Positions 5,353 to 5,763 of a stretch of 5,763 nt of DNA are shown here, one piece after another. The first letter of the stretch is position 1; the number at the start of each line of letters is the position of its first letter. The translations under genes and the position numbers were made by a program. The DNA comes from JAJTHJ01 sp046316025 (GTDB taxonomy: Bacteria; Pseudomonadota; Gammaproteobacteria; Burkholderiales; Burkholderiaceae_F): the NCBI GenBank assembly GCA_046316025.1, contig JBKCXU010000070.1, positions 1-5,763 of the forward strand, given 5' to 3'. The notes under the pieces were generated by a model. That model was not told the DNA's origin, ran no database searches, and saw nothing but the letters and a program-made list of their open reading frames with translations.

Positions 5353-5684
5353 GTTGCAAATTTCCCGCGCTGCCGCTGCCGTCGCTGGTGATCCCGCTGC
5401 CAATCCCGGCGCTGCCGGCCTTGCCCAGCCTGCCGGCCCTGCCCAAGCTGCCCGCGCTGCCGACGCTGCCCAGCCTGCCGATTCCGTCGCTGGTGATTCC
5501 GCTGCCGATTCCGGCCCTGCCCGCGCTGCCCAGCCTGCCAGCCTTGCCGAAGCTGCCTTCGTTGCCGGGCTTGTCGCTGCCGAGCCTGCCGCTGCCGTCG
5601 CTAGTGATTCCGCTACCGATCCCGGCGCTGCCCGCGCTGCCCAGCCTGCCGGCGTTGCCGGCATTGCCGCCTTGTCCGCTGTGA
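5349..5684 (+). CDS. Leu-Pro-x triplet repeat protein following the spike, 111 aa
   Basis: The ATG at 5349 overlaps the spike stop (ATGA), with GGTGA 7 nt upstream. Almost the whole protein is Leu-Pro-x triplets (ALPALPSLPALPKLP), broken by SLVIPLPIP segments. A 22-residue unit occurs identically at residues 11-32, 46-67 and 83-104, yet its codons differ at 6 to 10 positions between copies, always silently. That argues for a translated protein held constant in sequence. Cysteines lie near both ends (residues 3 and 109). There is no signal peptide, and Pro spacing excludes ordinary helices. A three-residue repeat suits a polyproline-II rod with Leu on one face, able to bundle. The role is unknown; a spike-tip or spike-associated part is suggested by position. 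I see no PAAR domain. Confidence 0.8.
   Translation: MSCKFPALPLPSLVIPLPIPALPALPSLPALPKLPALPTLPSLPIPSLVIPLPIPALPALPSLPALPKLPSLPGLSLPSLPLPSLVIPLPIPALPALPSLPALPALPPCPL
5379..5660 (+). repeat. Three-copy 66-bp in-frame repeat
   Basis: Copies at 5379-5444, 5484-5549 and 5595-5660 each encode the same 22 residues beginning PSLVIPLPIP. The copy starts are 105 and 111 bp apart, multiples of three. Between copies 6 (second versus third) or 10 (first versus each other) codons differ, all synonymously. The copies are thus old or diverging under constraint, not a fresh tandem slip. Confidence 0.9.
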
Positions 5685-5763
5685 GCATGACGATGCCGAC
5701 TTCGTTGCTGCATCGGGACCGCACCGCCCCCACCCCAGCCCTCCCCCGCTGCGCAGGGGAGGG
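5681..5763 (+). CDS. Putative linker ORF running off the window
   Basis: The GTG at 5681 overlaps the stop of the Leu-Pro-rich gene (GTGA), and the frame is open to the last base through repeat R5. It repeats the arrangement at 4250, including a similar opening sequence (GTGAGCAT, then TGCCGA). Whether it ends on the next gene's start cannot be seen. Confidence 0.25.
   Translation, partial: MSMTMPTSLLHRDRTAPTPALPRCAGE
5725..5763. repeat. REP-like palindromic element R5 (cut by window end)
   Basis: All 39 bases are identical to 1718-1756 of R2, including the inner CCCTCCCC/GGGGAGGG hairpin. The right half of the element presumably continues past the window. Confidence 0.85.

Noticed and set aside
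5379..5660. Evenly spaced repeats that might suggest a CRISPR or minisatellite array
   Set aside because: The copies are 105 and 111 bp apart, are not palindromic, keep the reading frame and preserve the encoded residues; the spacers are the same kind of Leu-Pro sequence.
5090..5713. Gly-rich minus-strand frame with GIGSGITSDG repeats, resembling a repetitive surface protein
   Set aside because: It is the antisense image of the Leu-Pro-x repeats. Differences among copies fall at third positions of the plus-strand codons, so selection acts on the plus strand.
4273..5733. A 486-residue open frame on the minus strand
   Set aside because: It is antisense to the spike and Leu-Pro-rich genes, has the Arg/Ala/Gly composition of a GC-rich shadow frame, and runs through repeats R4 and R5. 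The plus-strand genes have clear family motifs, start sites and silent-only repeat differences.
1..5763. A typical prophage tail module
   Set aside because: The adaptor pattern (FQFNPE, LDATD, DLNPKRA) points to eCIS and no head, lysis or integrase gene is visible, although the window is too short to exclude a phage or tailocin fully.

Overview
This 5.76 kb, very GC-rich window is part of a single plus-strand operon for a contractile, phage-tail-like injection machine. It is most likely an extracellular contractile injection system (eCIS; the Afp/PVC/MAC group), seen here through its tube-adaptor, hub and spike module. The GC content, the codon usage and the family of GC-rich palindromic repeats suggest a proteobacterium, perhaps beta or gamma. 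This is a weak inference, because nothing in the window is a taxonomic marker.

Layout. 1-819 is the 3' part of a Pro/Ala-rich, probably disordered protein. 959-1492 and 1489-1878 are two genes of unknown function joined by an ATGA overlap. 1868-2527 encodes the CIS tube-type adaptor (Afp7/Pvc7 N-terminal-domain type), and 2517-2813 a small LysM baseplate protein. 3045-4253 encodes a late-control-D (gp27-like) hub, and 4441-5352 a gpV/gp5-like spike. 5349-5684 encodes a 111-residue protein built almost wholly from Leu-Pro-x triplets, with three copies of a 22-residue unit. In Afp and PVC the adaptor and LysM domains share one protein, and so do the hub and spike; here all four are separate genes. 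Sheath, tube, gp25-like wedge, ATPase, tail-fibre and PAAR genes are not visible and would lie outside the window.

Nearly every gene boundary that is not a direct overlap carries a palindromic repeat: 853-926 (one family), then 1718-1825, 2843-3009, 4313-4397 and 5725-5763 (a CCCCCACCCC-type family, with R3 a variant). Each repeat lies inside a reading frame that starts on the stop codon of the gene before it (ATGA or GTGA). Each fully visible frame ends on or next to the start of the following gene. One repeat supplies the C-terminal third of the protein at 1489-1878. The window therefore shows a chain of coupled reading frames across repeats that would otherwise break translation of the operon.

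Working together: the hub trimer (3045-4253) carries the spike trimer (4441-5352); the adaptor and LysM proteins join this hub to the inner tube and baseplate. The Leu-Pro-rich protein directly follows the spike gene, which ends in an HxH apex motif, so a role at the spike tip is a reasonable but untested idea. No promoter, intrinsic terminator, tRNA, rRNA, CRISPR array or transposase gene was found.
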